64,000 bases of DNA, from NCBI GenBank assembly GCA_003241055.1, contig QFOD01000005.1, positions 173,758-237,757 of the forward strand, read 5' to 3'. A program made the position numbers and the translations under genes. The stretch comes from Roseateles depolymerans (lineage in GTDB: Bacteria; Pseudomonadota; Gammaproteobacteria; Burkholderiales; Burkholderiaceae_C). Below the pieces are notes generated by a model. The model was not told the origin of the DNA, made no database searches, and saw only the letters and a program-made list of their open reading frames with translations. Of the stretch, positions 34,148 to 44,579 are shown in pieces. The number at the start of each line of letters is the position of its first letter. Position 1 is the first letter of the stretch.

Positions 34148-35329
34148 ATGAAGAAGATCACGTTGCGCCCCGGCAAGGAGCGTTCGCTGCAGAAGCGCCA
34201 CCCCTGGGTGTTCGAGAGCTCCATCGCCCGCGGGGGCGCCGATGCCGGCGAGACCGTGCGCGTGGAGTCGGCCGACGGCCAGTTCCTGTGCTGGGCGGCC
34301 TACAGCCCGCAATCGCAGATCCGCCTGCGGGCCTGGAGTTTTGACGAGGCCGAGCGCATCGACGCGGCGCTGATGCGCCGGCGCATCGAGCAAGCGGTGG
34401 CGATGCGTGCGCGGCTGAACATCGCGTCCGATGCGTGGCGCCTGGTGCACGGCGAGGCCGACGGCCTGCCCGGCCTGGTGGTGGACCGTTACGGCGACAC
34501 GCTGGTGGCGCAGTTCGGCAGCGCCGGCGTGGAGCGCTGGAAGCAGCAGATCGCCGACGCGCTGCTGCAGGTGACGGGTCTTGCCCGGCTGTATGAGCGC
34601 TCCGACGCCCAGGCCCGCGAATGGGAAGGCCTGCCGGTGCAGACCGGCTGGCTGCGCGGCACGGGCGACACGGCCCTGACCATCCGCGAGCACGAGTGGC
34701 AGCTGACGCTGGACGTGGCCGAGGGCCACAAGACCGGTTACTACCTGGACCAGCGCGACAGCCGCAAGCGCTTTGCCGAGGCGGTGCGGCAGTACGGCAG
34801 CCAGTCGGTGCTGAACTGTTTCAGCTACACCGGCGGCTTTTCGGTGGCGGCGCTGGCCGGTGGCGCGCGCGAGGTGGTCAGCGTGGACTCCTCCGCGCCG
34901 GCGCTGGAGCGCGCCCGTGCCCACGCGGCGCTGAACGGCTTCGACGCCGCGCGCCACCAGACCTGGGACGCCGACGTGAACGCCACGCTGCGCAACTGCC
35001 TGAAAGACGGCCGTCGCTTCGACGCCATCGTGCTCGATCCGCCGAAGTTTGCGCCCACGGTCGCCCATGCCGAGCGGGCCGCGCGGGCCTACAAGGACAT
35101 CAACCGGCTGGCCTTCATGCTACTGAACGACGGCGGGCTGCTCTACACCTTCTCGTGCTCGGGCGGCATCGCGCCGGACCTGTTCCACAAGATCGTGGCC
35201 GGCGCGGGGCTGGACGCCGGCGTGGACGGCTACATCGTGGAGCGGCTGGCGGCCGCGGCCGACCACCCGCAGACGGTGCGCTTCCCGGAGGGCGACTACC
35301 TCAAGGGCCTGGGCATCCTGAAGGCCTGA
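34148..35329 (+). CDS. rlmI: 23S rRNA m5C methyltransferase RlmI-like
   Basis: 393 residues. An N-terminal PUA domain (LRPGKERSLQKRHPWVFESSI, about 4-80) is followed by a class I SAM-dependent methyltransferase domain. Motifs are LNCFSYTGGFSVAALAGGA (SAM loop), an acidic VDSS, LDPPKFAP (catalytic motif IV) and a late TFSCSGG with the catalytic cysteine. This is the RlmI/YccW layout. It begins 10 bp after the barrel gene, so it may share that transcript. It ends at a GCGCC/GGCGC stem-loop without a T-run. Confidence 0.9.
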   Translation: MKKITLRPGKERSLQKRHPWVFESSIARGGADAGETVRVESADGQFLCWAAYSPQSQIRLRAWSFDEAERIDAALMRRRIEQAVAMRARLNIASDAWRLVHGEADGLPGLVVDRYGDTLVAQFGSAGVERWKQQIADALLQVTGLARLYERSDAQAREWEGLPVQTGWLRGTGDTALTIREHEWQLTLDVAEGHKTGYYLDQRDSRKRFAEAVRQYGSQSVLNCFSYTGGFSVAALAGGAREVVSVDSSAPALERARAHAALNGFDAARHQTWDADVNATLRNCLKDGRRFDAIVLDPPKFAPTVAHAERAARAYKDINRLAFMLLNDGGLLYTFSCSGGIAPDLFHKIVAGAGLDAGVDGYIVERLAAAADHPQTVRFPEGDYLKGLGILKA

Positions 35330-35539
35330 GCGCCGTCCGGGCGCCTCGGCGGCCAGCCCAGTTAGGGTCGGGTGTTGCCATTTGGCGGCGCAAAGCTTGT
35401 CCCTAGGTGTATCCCCTCCCCATGTTGCTGGGGGGTGTCTGGATGTAAAGAGGTCTCGACTGTGACAGGATGAAGACGCCTCTTCGCCGCGGGCAACCAG
35501 CGGCGCCAGGACTGTCTTCTACCTCCTGCTGCACACAAC

Positions 35540-36670
35540 ATGAAACCTGCATTCAAGCTCGCCACCCTGACCGCGGCCCTGCTGCTCGGCTCTGCCGCGC
35601 ACGCCTACAACGCCCAGCTGACCGCCGACCTGGTGTCGCAGCTGGAGCCCAACACGGGCAACACCTCCGCCGCCTCCAACTGGCGTTTCGCGCCGGGCCA
35701 GGTGTTCAACGGCGTCGCGGGCGCGCTGGACGGCGTGGCCCGTCTGTCGTTCACCGCCGCCTCCGACGGCCTGGGCTATGCGTGCTCGGGCTCGCTGCTG
35801 GCCGGCGGCCAGTACGTGCTGACGGCCGGCCACTGCGCCGACGACTTCACCAGCATGACGGTGCAGTTCGGCTGGTACAACGGCACGGCCCAGGTGACCC
35901 GCAGCGTCGCAGTGACCGACGTGTACCTGAACCCGCAATGGAACGGCACGCTGGATACCGGCGCCGACATCGCGCTGATCAAGCTCAGCGCCCCGGTCAC
36001 GACCATCAACGGCTACCAGATCTCCACCACCAACGACGTGGGCAAGCAGGTGCTGGTGGCGGGCTACGGCACGACCTCCGTGGGTTCGAGCAACACGGCT
36101 ACCAACTGGAACGATGGCAACTACGGCCACTACGCCTACAACACGTACGACGTGCTGAGCTCCACGTTCAACCGCGACATCGGCACCCGCACCATCAGCG
36201 GCGAGCAGTGGTCCTACGATCCCAGCTTCTATGTGGGCGGCACCTACATGTCGGACTTCGACAGCCCGACCGATGCCAACTACAACACCCTGGGGCGCAT
36301 CGCGAGCCTGTATGGTGGCACCTGGACCAGCGATGCGGGCCTGGGCGCCAACGAAGGCCTGATCGCCGGCGGCGACTCCGGTGGTGGCGACTTCGTGTTC
36401 GTGAACGGCCAGTGGGTCGTGTCCGGCGTCCACTCCTGGGGATGGAACAATGCCTGCGGCTACTTCAGCACGGGCTGTACCGACAAGGTCAACAACAAGT
36501 CCAGCTACGGCGATCTGTCCGGCTCGACCGCGACCTTCTCGCATACCGACTGGATCGCCAGCATCGCGGGTGCCCAGGTGGTGGCCGTGCCCGAGCCGCA
36601 GACCTATGCGCTGCTGCTGGCCGGCCTGGGCGTGGTGGGCGCGCTGGCGCGCCGCCGCCGCGCGGTCTGA
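35540..36670 (+). CDS. Secreted trypsin-like serine protease with PEP-CTERM anchor
   Basis: 376 residues. A signal peptide ends AHA at about 22. The S1 triad is intact: H98 (LTAGHC), D143 (DIALIKL) and S280 (GGDSGGGDF). The C terminus has the PEP-CTERM sorting signal: VPEPQ, a hydrophobic helix, then ARRRRAV. Such proteins are processed by an exosortase and exported in exopolysaccharide-producing bacteria; no exosortase is in the window. The 210 bp upstream hold no gene, only a CCCCA/TGGGG stem-loop near 35420. Confidence 0.9.
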   Translation: MKPAFKLATLTAALLLGSAAHAYNAQLTADLVSQLEPNTGNTSAASNWRFAPGQVFNGVAGALDGVARLSFTAASDGLGYACSGSLLAGGQYVLTAGHCADDFTSMTVQFGWYNGTAQVTRSVAVTDVYLNPQWNGTLDTGADIALIKLSAPVTTINGYQISTTNDVGKQVLVAGYGTTSVGSSNTATNWNDGNYGHYAYNTYDVLSSTFNRDIGTRTISGEQWSYDPSFYVGGTYMSDFDSPTDANYNTLGRIASLYGGTWTSDAGLGANEGLIAGGDSGGGDFVFVNGQWVVSGVHSWGWNNACGYFSTGCTDKVNNKSSYGDLSGSTATFSHTDWIASIAGAQVVAVPEPQTYALLLAGLGVVGALARRRRAV

Positions 36671-36689
36671 GCGTTCACGCACCCAACTG

Positions 36690-36715
36690 AAAAGCGGCCC
36701 GCGGGCCGCTTTTTT
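36690..36715 (+). terminator. Strong rho-independent terminator after the PEP-CTERM protease
   Basis: AAAAGCGGCC and GGCCGCTTTT flank a CGCG centre, and six T follow on the plus strand. It lies 20 bp beyond the protease stop. The A-run on the other side makes it plausible for both convergent genes. Confidence 0.9.
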
Positions 36716-37986
36716 CATGGGGCGCGCGCAGGGGGCGAGGTCGGGGCCGGGGCGTCGGTCAGTGTGCGCAGGAAGGCGACGATGTCGGCCACCTCCTGGG
36801 CGTTCAGCACTGGCGGGTCGCCCGGCTGGCCGCCGAAGGGCGGCTCGGTGTTGAGGTTGGCCTGGTAGCGCGCGGGCAGGTCGTCCGTGCGGCGCACCTG
36901 GCCCCGGCGGTCACGCGGGTAGAACTCGGCAGGGCGGGTGTCGCGCTCGGCATAGAAGCGCACGGCATCCTCCAGCGTGGTCATCACGCCGTTGTGGAAG
37001 AACACCTGGCGGGTGGCCACGTTGCGCAGCGTCGGGGTCTTGAACAGGCCGCAGTAGTCGCTCTCGCGGGCCAGGTCTTGCCGCAGCGGGCCGCACAGGC
37101 CCAGGTCGCGGTAGCGCGGGTTACGGTTGGCGGGAACGGCCGGGTTGCGCGGCACGCCCAGCGCGATGTGGCCCATGTCGGTGAACAGCGGAAAGGCGCC
37201 GCGCTTCACGCCGCTGGGATGGCAGCTGGCGCAGTTGCCCTTGTTGGCGTCGTTGAACAGCGCCAGGCCGCGTGCCTCGGCCGGGGTCAACGTGGCCTTG
37301 CCGCGCAGCACATCGTCGAACTTGCTGCGGTAGGGCGCGAAGTCAGGCGGGCTCTGCTGGAACACCTCCAGCGCCAGCAGCAGGGCCCGCCAGGCCTGCT
37401 CGTCGCTGCCGAACAGGCCGGGGCCGAAGCTGGCCCGCATCGCGGCCGCGCTGGGGGAGCGCTGCAGGCGCCGCAGCAGCGTGCGGCGGTCGGTGTTGGC
37501 CATCTCGAAGGGGGACATCAGCGGGCCAGCCGCCTGCTCGTGGGCACTGTCGGCGCGGCCGTCCCAGTTGAAGCCGCCGGTGGGGCCCTGGTCCACGCTG
37601 TCGTCGCCGTCGCTGTCGAAGAAGTGCGCGGAGAAGGGGGGCGTGGTCTGCTTGTACATCAGCGACGGCGCGGCACGCAGGCCGGGCCGGCGGCCGTCGG
37701 GGCCGCCCAGCTGGACGGCCAGCGCATTGGGCGGGCCGTAGGCGTGGGCGGGGTCATGGCAGCTGGCGCAGGATTGCCGGCCCGACGCCGACAGCGCCGG
37801 CTCGTGGAAGAGCCGCCGGCCCAGGTCCGTGAGTTCGGCGGCGCTGGGCTGGCGCTCGAAGCGGCTGGCGTAGAAGCGCTCGGGTACGGGCGGCGCGGCC
37901 TGGCTGGCGGGGATGGCGCCAAGGGCCATCGCCAGCAACAGGGGGGCGGCGCCGGTGGCAGCAATGGGACGGAGACATTTCTTCAT
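36715..37986 (-). CDS. Exported di-haem cytochrome c peroxidase family protein
   Basis: 423 residues with a signal peptide ending near SQA (about 29). Two CxxCH haem motifs are present, C73-C76-H77 (CASCHDP) and C252-C255-H256 (CASCHPS), as in the MauG/CcpA superfamily. WDGRADSAHEQA, GPLMSPFEM and FKTPTLRNVA are other family blocks. It probably reduces peroxide in the periplasm using a c-type donor, or performs MauG-like oxidation. It is divergent from the phosphoesterase at 38083, which is a common pairing for secreted phosphate enzymes. Confidence 0.88.
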   Translation of the reverse strand: MKKCLRPIAATGAAPLLLAMALGAIPASQAAPPVPERFYASRFERQPSAAELTDLGRRLFHEPALSASGRQSCASCHDPAHAYGPPNALAVQLGGPDGRRPGLRAAPSLMYKQTTPPFSAHFFDSDGDDSVDQGPTGGFNWDGRADSAHEQAAGPLMSPFEMANTDRRTLLRRLQRSPSAAAMRASFGPGLFGSDEQAWRALLLALEVFQQSPPDFAPYRSKFDDVLRGKATLTPAEARGLALFNDANKGNCASCHPSGVKRGAFPLFTDMGHIALGVPRNPAVPANRNPRYRDLGLCGPLRQDLARESDYCGLFKTPTLRNVATRQVFFHNGVMTTLEDAVRFYAERDTRPAEFYPRDRRGQVRRTDDLPARYQANLNTEPPFGGQPGDPPVLNAQEVADIVAFLRTLTDAPAPTSPPARAP

Positions 37987-38082
37987 GAACAGGGCGTGCC
38001 CGACGACACCCGGCGGGGCCGGCCCCTTGGCCGAGAATGCTGCCCCTGGTCGTCGATGGAAAAGCTCAAGGAGTATGAACGC

Positions 38083-39768
38083 ATGAACACCAAGCCCCGG
38101 GTTCGCACCCTGATCGCACTGGCGGCGCAACTCGCCCTGGGTGGCGCGGCCTGCGCTGCCGAGCCTTCGGCCGCCGACACGCTGACGACCGCGCTGCGCG
38201 ACAAGGTGCAGAACATCGTCGTGATCTACGCCGAGAACCGCGCGTTCGACAACCTCTACGGCGGCTTCCCCGGCGCCGACGGCCTGCGCACGGTGCTGGG
38301 CGCCGATGGCAAGCCCTCGGCCGGCTACATCGTGCAGAAGGACCGCGACGGCAGCGTGCTGCCGGTGCTGCCACCCGTGTGGGGCGGCGTGACCGCGCCG
38401 GGCCAGCAGGTGGTGGTCACCCAGGCCCAGAGCACCGGCCTGCCCAATGCGCCCTTCGACATCGGCACGGCCTTCAAGGCCAGTGCCAATGCCGAGCTGG
38501 GCCTGAGCAGCATCACGCGCGACCTGTATCACCGCTTCTACGAGAACCAGATGCAGATCAATGGCGGCCGCAACGACAAGTTCGCCGCCTGGGCCGACTC
38601 CGGCGCGCTGGTGATGGGGCACTTCGACTACAGCAGCTCGCCGCTGTTCAAGCTGGCGCAGCAGTACACGCTGGCCGATCACTTCTTCCAGGGTGCGTTC
38701 GGCGGCTCCTTCCTGAACCACCAGTACCTGATCTGCGCCTGCGCGCCCGAGTACCCCAACGCCGACACGGCCGCGGCCAAGCCGACGATCTCCGTGGTCG
38801 ACAAGCTGCCGGACGGCAGCTACTCCGCCCACCTCAGCGTGGCGCCCGGCGCCAAGGCCTCGGCGCTGGACGGCGCTCCTCGCTTCGTGCGCAGTGGCAA
38901 CCTGACCCCGGCCAACTACTTCGGCGACGGCAAGTTCTACGCGGTCAACACCATGCAGCCGGCCTACCAGCCCAGCGGCAATCCGCCGGCCGACATCCAG
39001 GGTGCGCATGCGCTGTTTGCCGACCCGGACAAGCCCACCACGCTGCCGCCGCAGACCCAGGCCACCATCGGCGACCTGCTCAGCGCGCGTGATGTGCGCT
39101 GGGCCTGGTATGGCGGCGCCTGGCACGCGGCCTCGCAGGACGGCCAGCAGGCCCCGGGCGTGAAGCGCACGGTCATCTACTCGGGCGATGCCAACGGCGT
39201 GGCCACGACCGCCGCGGTGGACTTTCAGGCGCACCATCAGCCGTTCAACTACTACGCCAGCTTCGACCCGCTGGCCCAGGCCGCCAATCGCGCCGCCCAC
39301 CTGAAGGATTACCACGACCTGGTGGCTGACGCCGCCGCCGGCCGCCTGCCGGCCGTGGCCTTCTACAAGCCCGAGGGGCTCTACAACCAGCACCCCGGCT
39401 ACGCCAACGTGGCCGACGCTGATCAGAAGATCGCCGACCTGATCGCCAGGCTGCAGGCCAGCCCGCAGTGGGCGAACATGGTCATCGTGCTGACCTACGA
39501 CGAGAACGGCGGCCAGTGGGACCACGTCGCCCCGCCCAAGGCCGACCGGCTCGGCCCCGGCACCCGCATCCCGGCCGTGGTGATCTCGCCGTTCTCCAGG
39601 AAGGGCACGGTGGACCACACGCCCTATGACACCGGCTCGGTGTTGCGCCTCATCACCCGCCGCTTCGGCCTGGATGTGCTGCCCGGCCTGGCCCGCCGCG
39701 ATGCGGCGCTGAAGGCGGCCGGCAGCGCGCCCATGGGCGACCTGACCAACGCGCTGAACCTGCAGTAA
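38083..39768 (+). CDS. Exported phosphoesterase (acid phosphatase/phospholipase C family)
   Basis: 561 residues from ATG 38083, with AAGGAG 9 bp upstream. The signal peptide ends near CAAE (about 26). The sequence matches the PF04185 phosphoesterase family: IVVIYAENRAFDNLYG at the N terminus carries the metal and nucleophile region. GGSFLNHQYLI, then VIVLTYDENGGQWDHVAPP and GTRIPAVVISPFSRKG complete the site. Members are phospholipases C or AcpA-type acid phosphatases; which substrate is used cannot be told. It acts outside the inner membrane. Confidence 0.9.
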   Translation: MNTKPRVRTLIALAAQLALGGAACAAEPSAADTLTTALRDKVQNIVVIYAENRAFDNLYGGFPGADGLRTVLGADGKPSAGYIVQKDRDGSVLPVLPPVWGGVTAPGQQVVVTQAQSTGLPNAPFDIGTAFKASANAELGLSSITRDLYHRFYENQMQINGGRNDKFAAWADSGALVMGHFDYSSSPLFKLAQQYTLADHFFQGAFGGSFLNHQYLICACAPEYPNADTAAAKPTISVVDKLPDGSYSAHLSVAPGAKASALDGAPRFVRSGNLTPANYFGDGKFYAVNTMQPAYQPSGNPPADIQGAHALFADPDKPTTLPPQTQATIGDLLSARDVRWAWYGGAWHAASQDGQQAPGVKRTVIYSGDANGVATTAAVDFQAHHQPFNYYASFDPLAQAANRAAHLKDYHDLVADAAAGRLPAVAFYKPEGLYNQHPGYANVADADQKIADLIARLQASPQWANMVIVLTYDENGGQWDHVAPPKADRLGPGTRIPAVVISPFSRKGTVDHTPYDTGSVLRLITRRFGLDVLPGLARRDAALKAAGSAPMGDLTNALNLQ

Positions 39769-39823
39769 GCGCCGCGCCGCGACCCCCTGCCGACCAGGCC
39801 TGCTGAACCCGCCGCGAGGGGGC

Positions 39824-40309
39824 TCAGGAGGCCTGTTTCGTTTCGGCCGGCAGCGTGAGCCGGGGCTCGAACTTGGCCCGCTTCACGCTGAAGAAGGCCT
39901 TCACATTGCGCACATTGGCGTCGCTGGTCAGCAGGCGTTGGGTGAGCGCGTGGTAGGCCGGCATGTCGGCCACCTGCACCACCAGCACGAAGTCCGGCCC
40001 CGGTGACACGCGCCAGCATTGCTGCACCGCCGGCTCGGCCACCGCGCGCGCCTCGAAGGCATCCAGCAGCTCGGCGCCCTGGCGGTCCAGCGTGATCTCC
40101 AGAATGGCCGACAGCCCCGCGCCCAGACGGTCGGGCGACAGCAGGGCCACGCGCCGCTCGATGACGCCGGCCTCCAGCAGCCGCTTCACGCGCCGCAGGC
40201 AGGTGGCCGGCGACACCGCCACGCGGGCCGCCAGATCCTGGTTGCTCAGCGAGGCGTCGGTCTGCAGCGCATCCAGCAGGCGCAGGTCGATGGCGTCCAG
40301 ATTAATCAT
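39824..40309 (-). CDS. Lrp/AsnC family transcriptional regulator
   Basis: 161 residues from ATG 40309, giving the standard MINLDAIDLRLLDALQ start; a TTG 30 bp further upstream is possible. The N-terminal winged HTH (SNQDLAARVAVSPATCLRRVKRL) is followed by the RAM ligand-binding domain. It is divergent from glmS, with a large AT-rich dyad between them. It probably regulates itself and perhaps glmS. Effector, usually an amino acid, unknown. Confidence 0.93.
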   Translation of the reverse strand: MINLDAIDLRLLDALQTDASLSNQDLAARVAVSPATCLRRVKRLLEAGVIERRVALLSPDRLGAGLSAILEITLDRQGAELLDAFEARAVAEPAVQQCWRVSPGPDFVLVVQVADMPAYHALTQRLLTSDANVRNVKAFFSVKRAKFEPRLTLPAETKQAS

Positions 40310-40327
40310 TTGATGATTGATTTTGAC

Positions 40328-40363
40328 TGAAAATTTCAAGCTGCTAGCTTGATGAAATTTTCA
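40328..40363. promoter_or_regulatory. Large AT-rich dyad between the Lrp-type gene and glmS (putative operator)
   Basis: TGAAAATTTCA at 40328-40338 is the exact reverse complement of TGAAATTTTCA at 40353-40363. An inner AAGCT-GCT-AGCTT dyad lies between, and outer TGAT/ATCA similarity extends it further. In a 70% GC genome this 36-bp AT-rich structure stands out. Lrp-family regulators typically bind such sites, so autoregulation is likely. Confidence 0.65.
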
Positions 40364-40442
40364 TTCAAATCATCATAGATTGAGCAAGCTTCGTTCTTGG
40401 CGGGCCGCCTAGCATCACGCCCATTCCAACCAGGAGCCCAGC

Positions 40443-42302
<1,860 letters not shown>

Positions 42303-42746
42303 GGGTCAGGTCTTGCATTGGCTGGTGATCTGACGGAATAATTTCTGTCGGAGTTTGAATAAGGTCTGTCGGAGATTGGCGCAGAGCACGAGCTTGTTAC
42401 AACTGCCGTGCTCTGGTCTGGGAGTGAGGCAATACTGCTGCTCGCAGGTACTCGATCAGTCGCGATTGGCAGCTGGTCGGGGAGCTTACGAGACAAGCCT
42501 GCACCTGCGGAAAGACCAGTCAGCGGCCGACTTGTCGCCCAGCGGCCAAACAGGAGTCCGTCTTGTCACTCAGCAACTAAACGGCGACCCATGCGCGAAC
42601 GCAATCGCCCTAAAGCCAGTTCGGGGTCGCACCACACCGCGCGCGCGTACGGTGTCGGTGGAATACGGAGACGAAGCTCCATCGATCCCGTGAGGATGCC
42701 GGCGTCGTGGCTCAGGGAGCTTTATGGCTGTCTATACCTGCCTGCT
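42303..42746. other. 444-bp non-coding left edge of the accessory island
   Basis: No convincing gene is seen. The stretch begins with AGGGTCAGGTCT (42302-42313), a near copy of a 12-mer found between other genes. It then carries TCTGTCGGAG twice, 21 bp apart (42344-42353, 42365-42374). G+C drops here compared with glmS. It is likely decayed accessory DNA. Confidence 0.5.
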
Positions 42747-43880
42747 TTAGGCGTCGGCAGGGTCCTGGGCGGGCGCCCGAAAGCTCTCATCGAAGGCCCA
42801 GCGGAATGGGGTTTCCCGCACCTCTTCGGTGAAGAGACCCTCGGCCATGAGGCACTCCACAGTCAGCGTCGGCTCGGCGTCACAGAAGATCTCGTGCTCG
42901 AAGAAAGCGCCTTGCAGGGCGTCGCAGTGGACGCAGCCGTTCGATAGGTACGCGCTTCCCCTGGTGCGGGAGAAGCGGCTGCGAACGGCACCGATACCGT
43001 GTGACTTCAGATCGGCCTGCTGTAGCGCCTCGGTCAATGCCGAGGTGCCAGCCGGAGAGTCGAAGTCCTCAATTTTCAGGCTGATCTGCTGCGCGCCAGG
43101 CACCAACTGATCGACTCGGAAATCGAGTCTGGTGATGATCGAAGTCGGCTTGCGGCACCTCCAGCAGTCTTCCTCTGCAGCCCAAATCTCTAGCGGAATC
43201 CGCTGGTTCAAGCCTGGAGCCCAGACGAACTTCCGGGCAATGCAGCCCTGCACAAAGCGACCGAGCTCGATCCTCTGCGACCACAGGTTAGCAGCATTCC
43301 TCGCCTGGTGATCTGTCAAATGCCAAGGAGACTCGGCGGGAATCCTGACCCAGGCGGCCTGCGCCTGGAGGTCAACCTCGATCAGCAGCGACGGCACCTC
43401 TTTGGACACTTGAATGCCGTTCGGGCGGCTCATCAGCCACAGCCCGCGGACGCCACTTGTGCGGTAACGCTCTTGGCGCTGTGCTGTCTCCTCGCGAGTC
43501 TGCGGCGACCATTGCGCCTCGAACGCGATGCGATGCGTGCCCCGCGATGCCATCACATCGGCAACCCACAAACTGCCGTCCGGCGCGCTGCCGCGAACTT
43601 CCGTTTCCACGTCCCAGCCGGTGCCGGCGATCGCCCGCGCGATGCACGCTTTGACGAAGAGGTGCTCTGCCGTCTCGGCCGCGGAAGTGCAATCACCGCG
43701 CTGCTTGTGGGCGAAGAAGCGGGTGCCGAGCTTCGAGGTCTTCAGCGTGACGCGACTGCCACAGCAGTTGAGCCGCAGGCGGTCGTCAGCCGCGTTCAAC
43801 GCCCGGAGTTCGTCCCATCGTGGGTCGTCGTAGTCAATGGAGCAGATGGCTTTATCGCCAGATTTGCAGGAGAGCGGCAT
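42747..43880 (-). CDS. CoiA-like competence/nuclease family protein
   Basis: 377 residues. The first 150 match the CoiA-like pattern: a Cys-containing N-terminal region, FFAHKQRGDCTSAAETAEHL, and a restriction-fold core. In that core D-G-S-L-W-V-A-D-V and IAFEAQWS supply D and E-x-Q residues, and RYRTSGVRGLWLM follows. CoiA proteins promote recombination in competence and look like PD-(D/E)xK nucleases. The C-terminal half is unfamiliar and has several CxxC pairs (CWRC, CVHC). It is the last of three minus-strand genes in the island, 10 bp after the zinc-ribbon gene. A defence role is possible. Confidence 0.65.
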   Translation of the reverse strand: MPLSCKSGDKAICSIDYDDPRWDELRALNAADDRLRLNCCGSRVTLKTSKLGTRFFAHKQRGDCTSAAETAEHLFVKACIARAIAGTGWDVETEVRGSAPDGSLWVADVMASRGTHRIAFEAQWSPQTREETAQRQERYRTSGVRGLWLMSRPNGIQVSKEVPSLLIEVDLQAQAAWVRIPAESPWHLTDHQARNAANLWSQRIELGRFVQGCIARKFVWAPGLNQRIPLEIWAAEEDCWRCRKPTSIITRLDFRVDQLVPGAQQISLKIEDFDSPAGTSALTEALQQADLKSHGIGAVRSRFSRTRGSAYLSNGCVHCDALQGAFFEHEIFCDAEPTLTVECLMAEGLFTEEVRETPFRWAFDESFRAPAQDPADA

Positions 43881-43890
43881 GTCTCAAACA

Positions 43891-44094
43891 TCAGGTGGGT
43901 TTGCCGCATTTTGAGCAGGTGGTGAAGTACGAACCCGCCTTCGGTCGACGCGGCATCTTTGGCTTCGAGTCAGCGTGGCAGTGCTTGCACTTGATCGCGC
44001 CTTTGTGAGCGATCTCCATGCCGGCCGGGCATCGCCGCTTAGTCGCGACGCTGCTCAGGTAAGGCTGTGCAATCGAGTTGAGGGCTATGGGCAC
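43891..44094 (-). CDS. Small zinc-ribbon protein
   Basis: 67 residues if the GTG at 44094 is used; it overlaps the end of the DUF6527 gene by 10 bp. Two CxxC pairs, C36-K-H-C39 and C60-S-K-C63, with a further C22, suggest a zinc ribbon in a Lys/Arg-rich protein, fitting nucleic-acid or protein binding. The frame stays open upstream inside the DUF6527 gene, so the start is uncertain; an ATG at codon 26 would give a 42-residue product. Family unknown. Confidence 0.45.
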   Translation of the reverse strand: MPIALNSIAQPYLSSVATKRRCPAGMEIAHKGAIKCKHCHADSKPKMPRRPKAGSYFTTCSKCGKPT

Positions 44095-44417
44095 CAGTGC
44101 ACCCGTCCATGGCGAACCCAGAAGTGCGACTGACAGCCGTCTCGGAGCCACACTGAAGGGACCAGGGACGGGCGGCCCTCCTCGTCCAGGAGCAGATCCC
44201 AGCGCGGTGCCGCCTCTTTGATCAGTAGCAGTTCGATCTTCCTGCCGCAACCGCAGGGGCACCGCATCCCTACACACCAATCTTCATCGTCGTCTCGTGC
44301 CAGCACGAGGGCCCTGAACGGCAGCCTCGGAGGCAGGCTGTCTCCACTGACCACCTGAAGACGGCGAGCCGGCGCCACGAAGTCGAACAGCCTCAGCAAC
44401 AGCCTCTTGGCCTTCAT
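44085..44417 (-). CDS. DUF6527 family protein
   Basis: 110 residues. It carries the DUF6527 pattern of a Cys-rich centre, MRCPCGCGRKIELLL (three cysteines), then PSLVPSVWL and a final GCQSHFWVRHGRVHWC, suggesting a metal site made from Cys and His. Function is unknown; from memory, relatives occur in accessory clusters, including some with ThiF/E1-like and ubiquitin-like genes, none of which is seen here. First of three minus-strand genes, divergent from the plus-strand cassette genes. Confidence 0.7.
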   Translation of the reverse strand: MKAKRLLLRLFDFVAPARRLQVVSGDSLPPRLPFRALVLARDDDEDWCVGMRCPCGCGRKIELLLIKEAAPRWDLLLDEEGRPSLVPSVWLRDGCQSHFWVRHGRVHWCP

Positions 44418-44489
44418 GCGATTGCCGACTTATGCGCGAGGGCGGTCGTGGTCATGTCGAGCGGCTATTCCCGCCCTTGCCTGAATGAT

Positions 44490-44549
44490 GCCCAACCCAC
44501 CCTTCAATCGACCTGCCGCCCGCACATTCAGTTGATACTAGCTTTAGGC
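44490..44549 (+). other. attC-like site upstream of the nuclease-like cassette gene
   Basis: 60 bp bounded by GCCCAAC (RYYYAAC) and TTTAGGC (one change from GTTAGGC). The arms pair with the usual asymmetry: CCCTTCAATCGACCTGC on the left against the complement of GCACATTCAGTTGATAC on the right. The next gene starts 31 bp after it, as in integron cassettes. The changed G of the core GTT may have reduced recombination. Confidence 0.55.
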
Positions 44550-44579
44550 GCAACAGTGAAATCTAGCACCGCCGTCTCC

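Noticed and set aside
40364..40442. glmS ribozyme ahead of glmS.
   Set aside because: The leader is too short, has none of the ribozyme core, and this ribozyme is typical of Firmicutes.
42408..42947. Plus-strand open frame of about 180 codons at the island's left edge.
   Set aside because: Low-complexity, Arg/Ser-rich translation with no ribosome-binding site; its second half is antisense to the CoiA-like gene.
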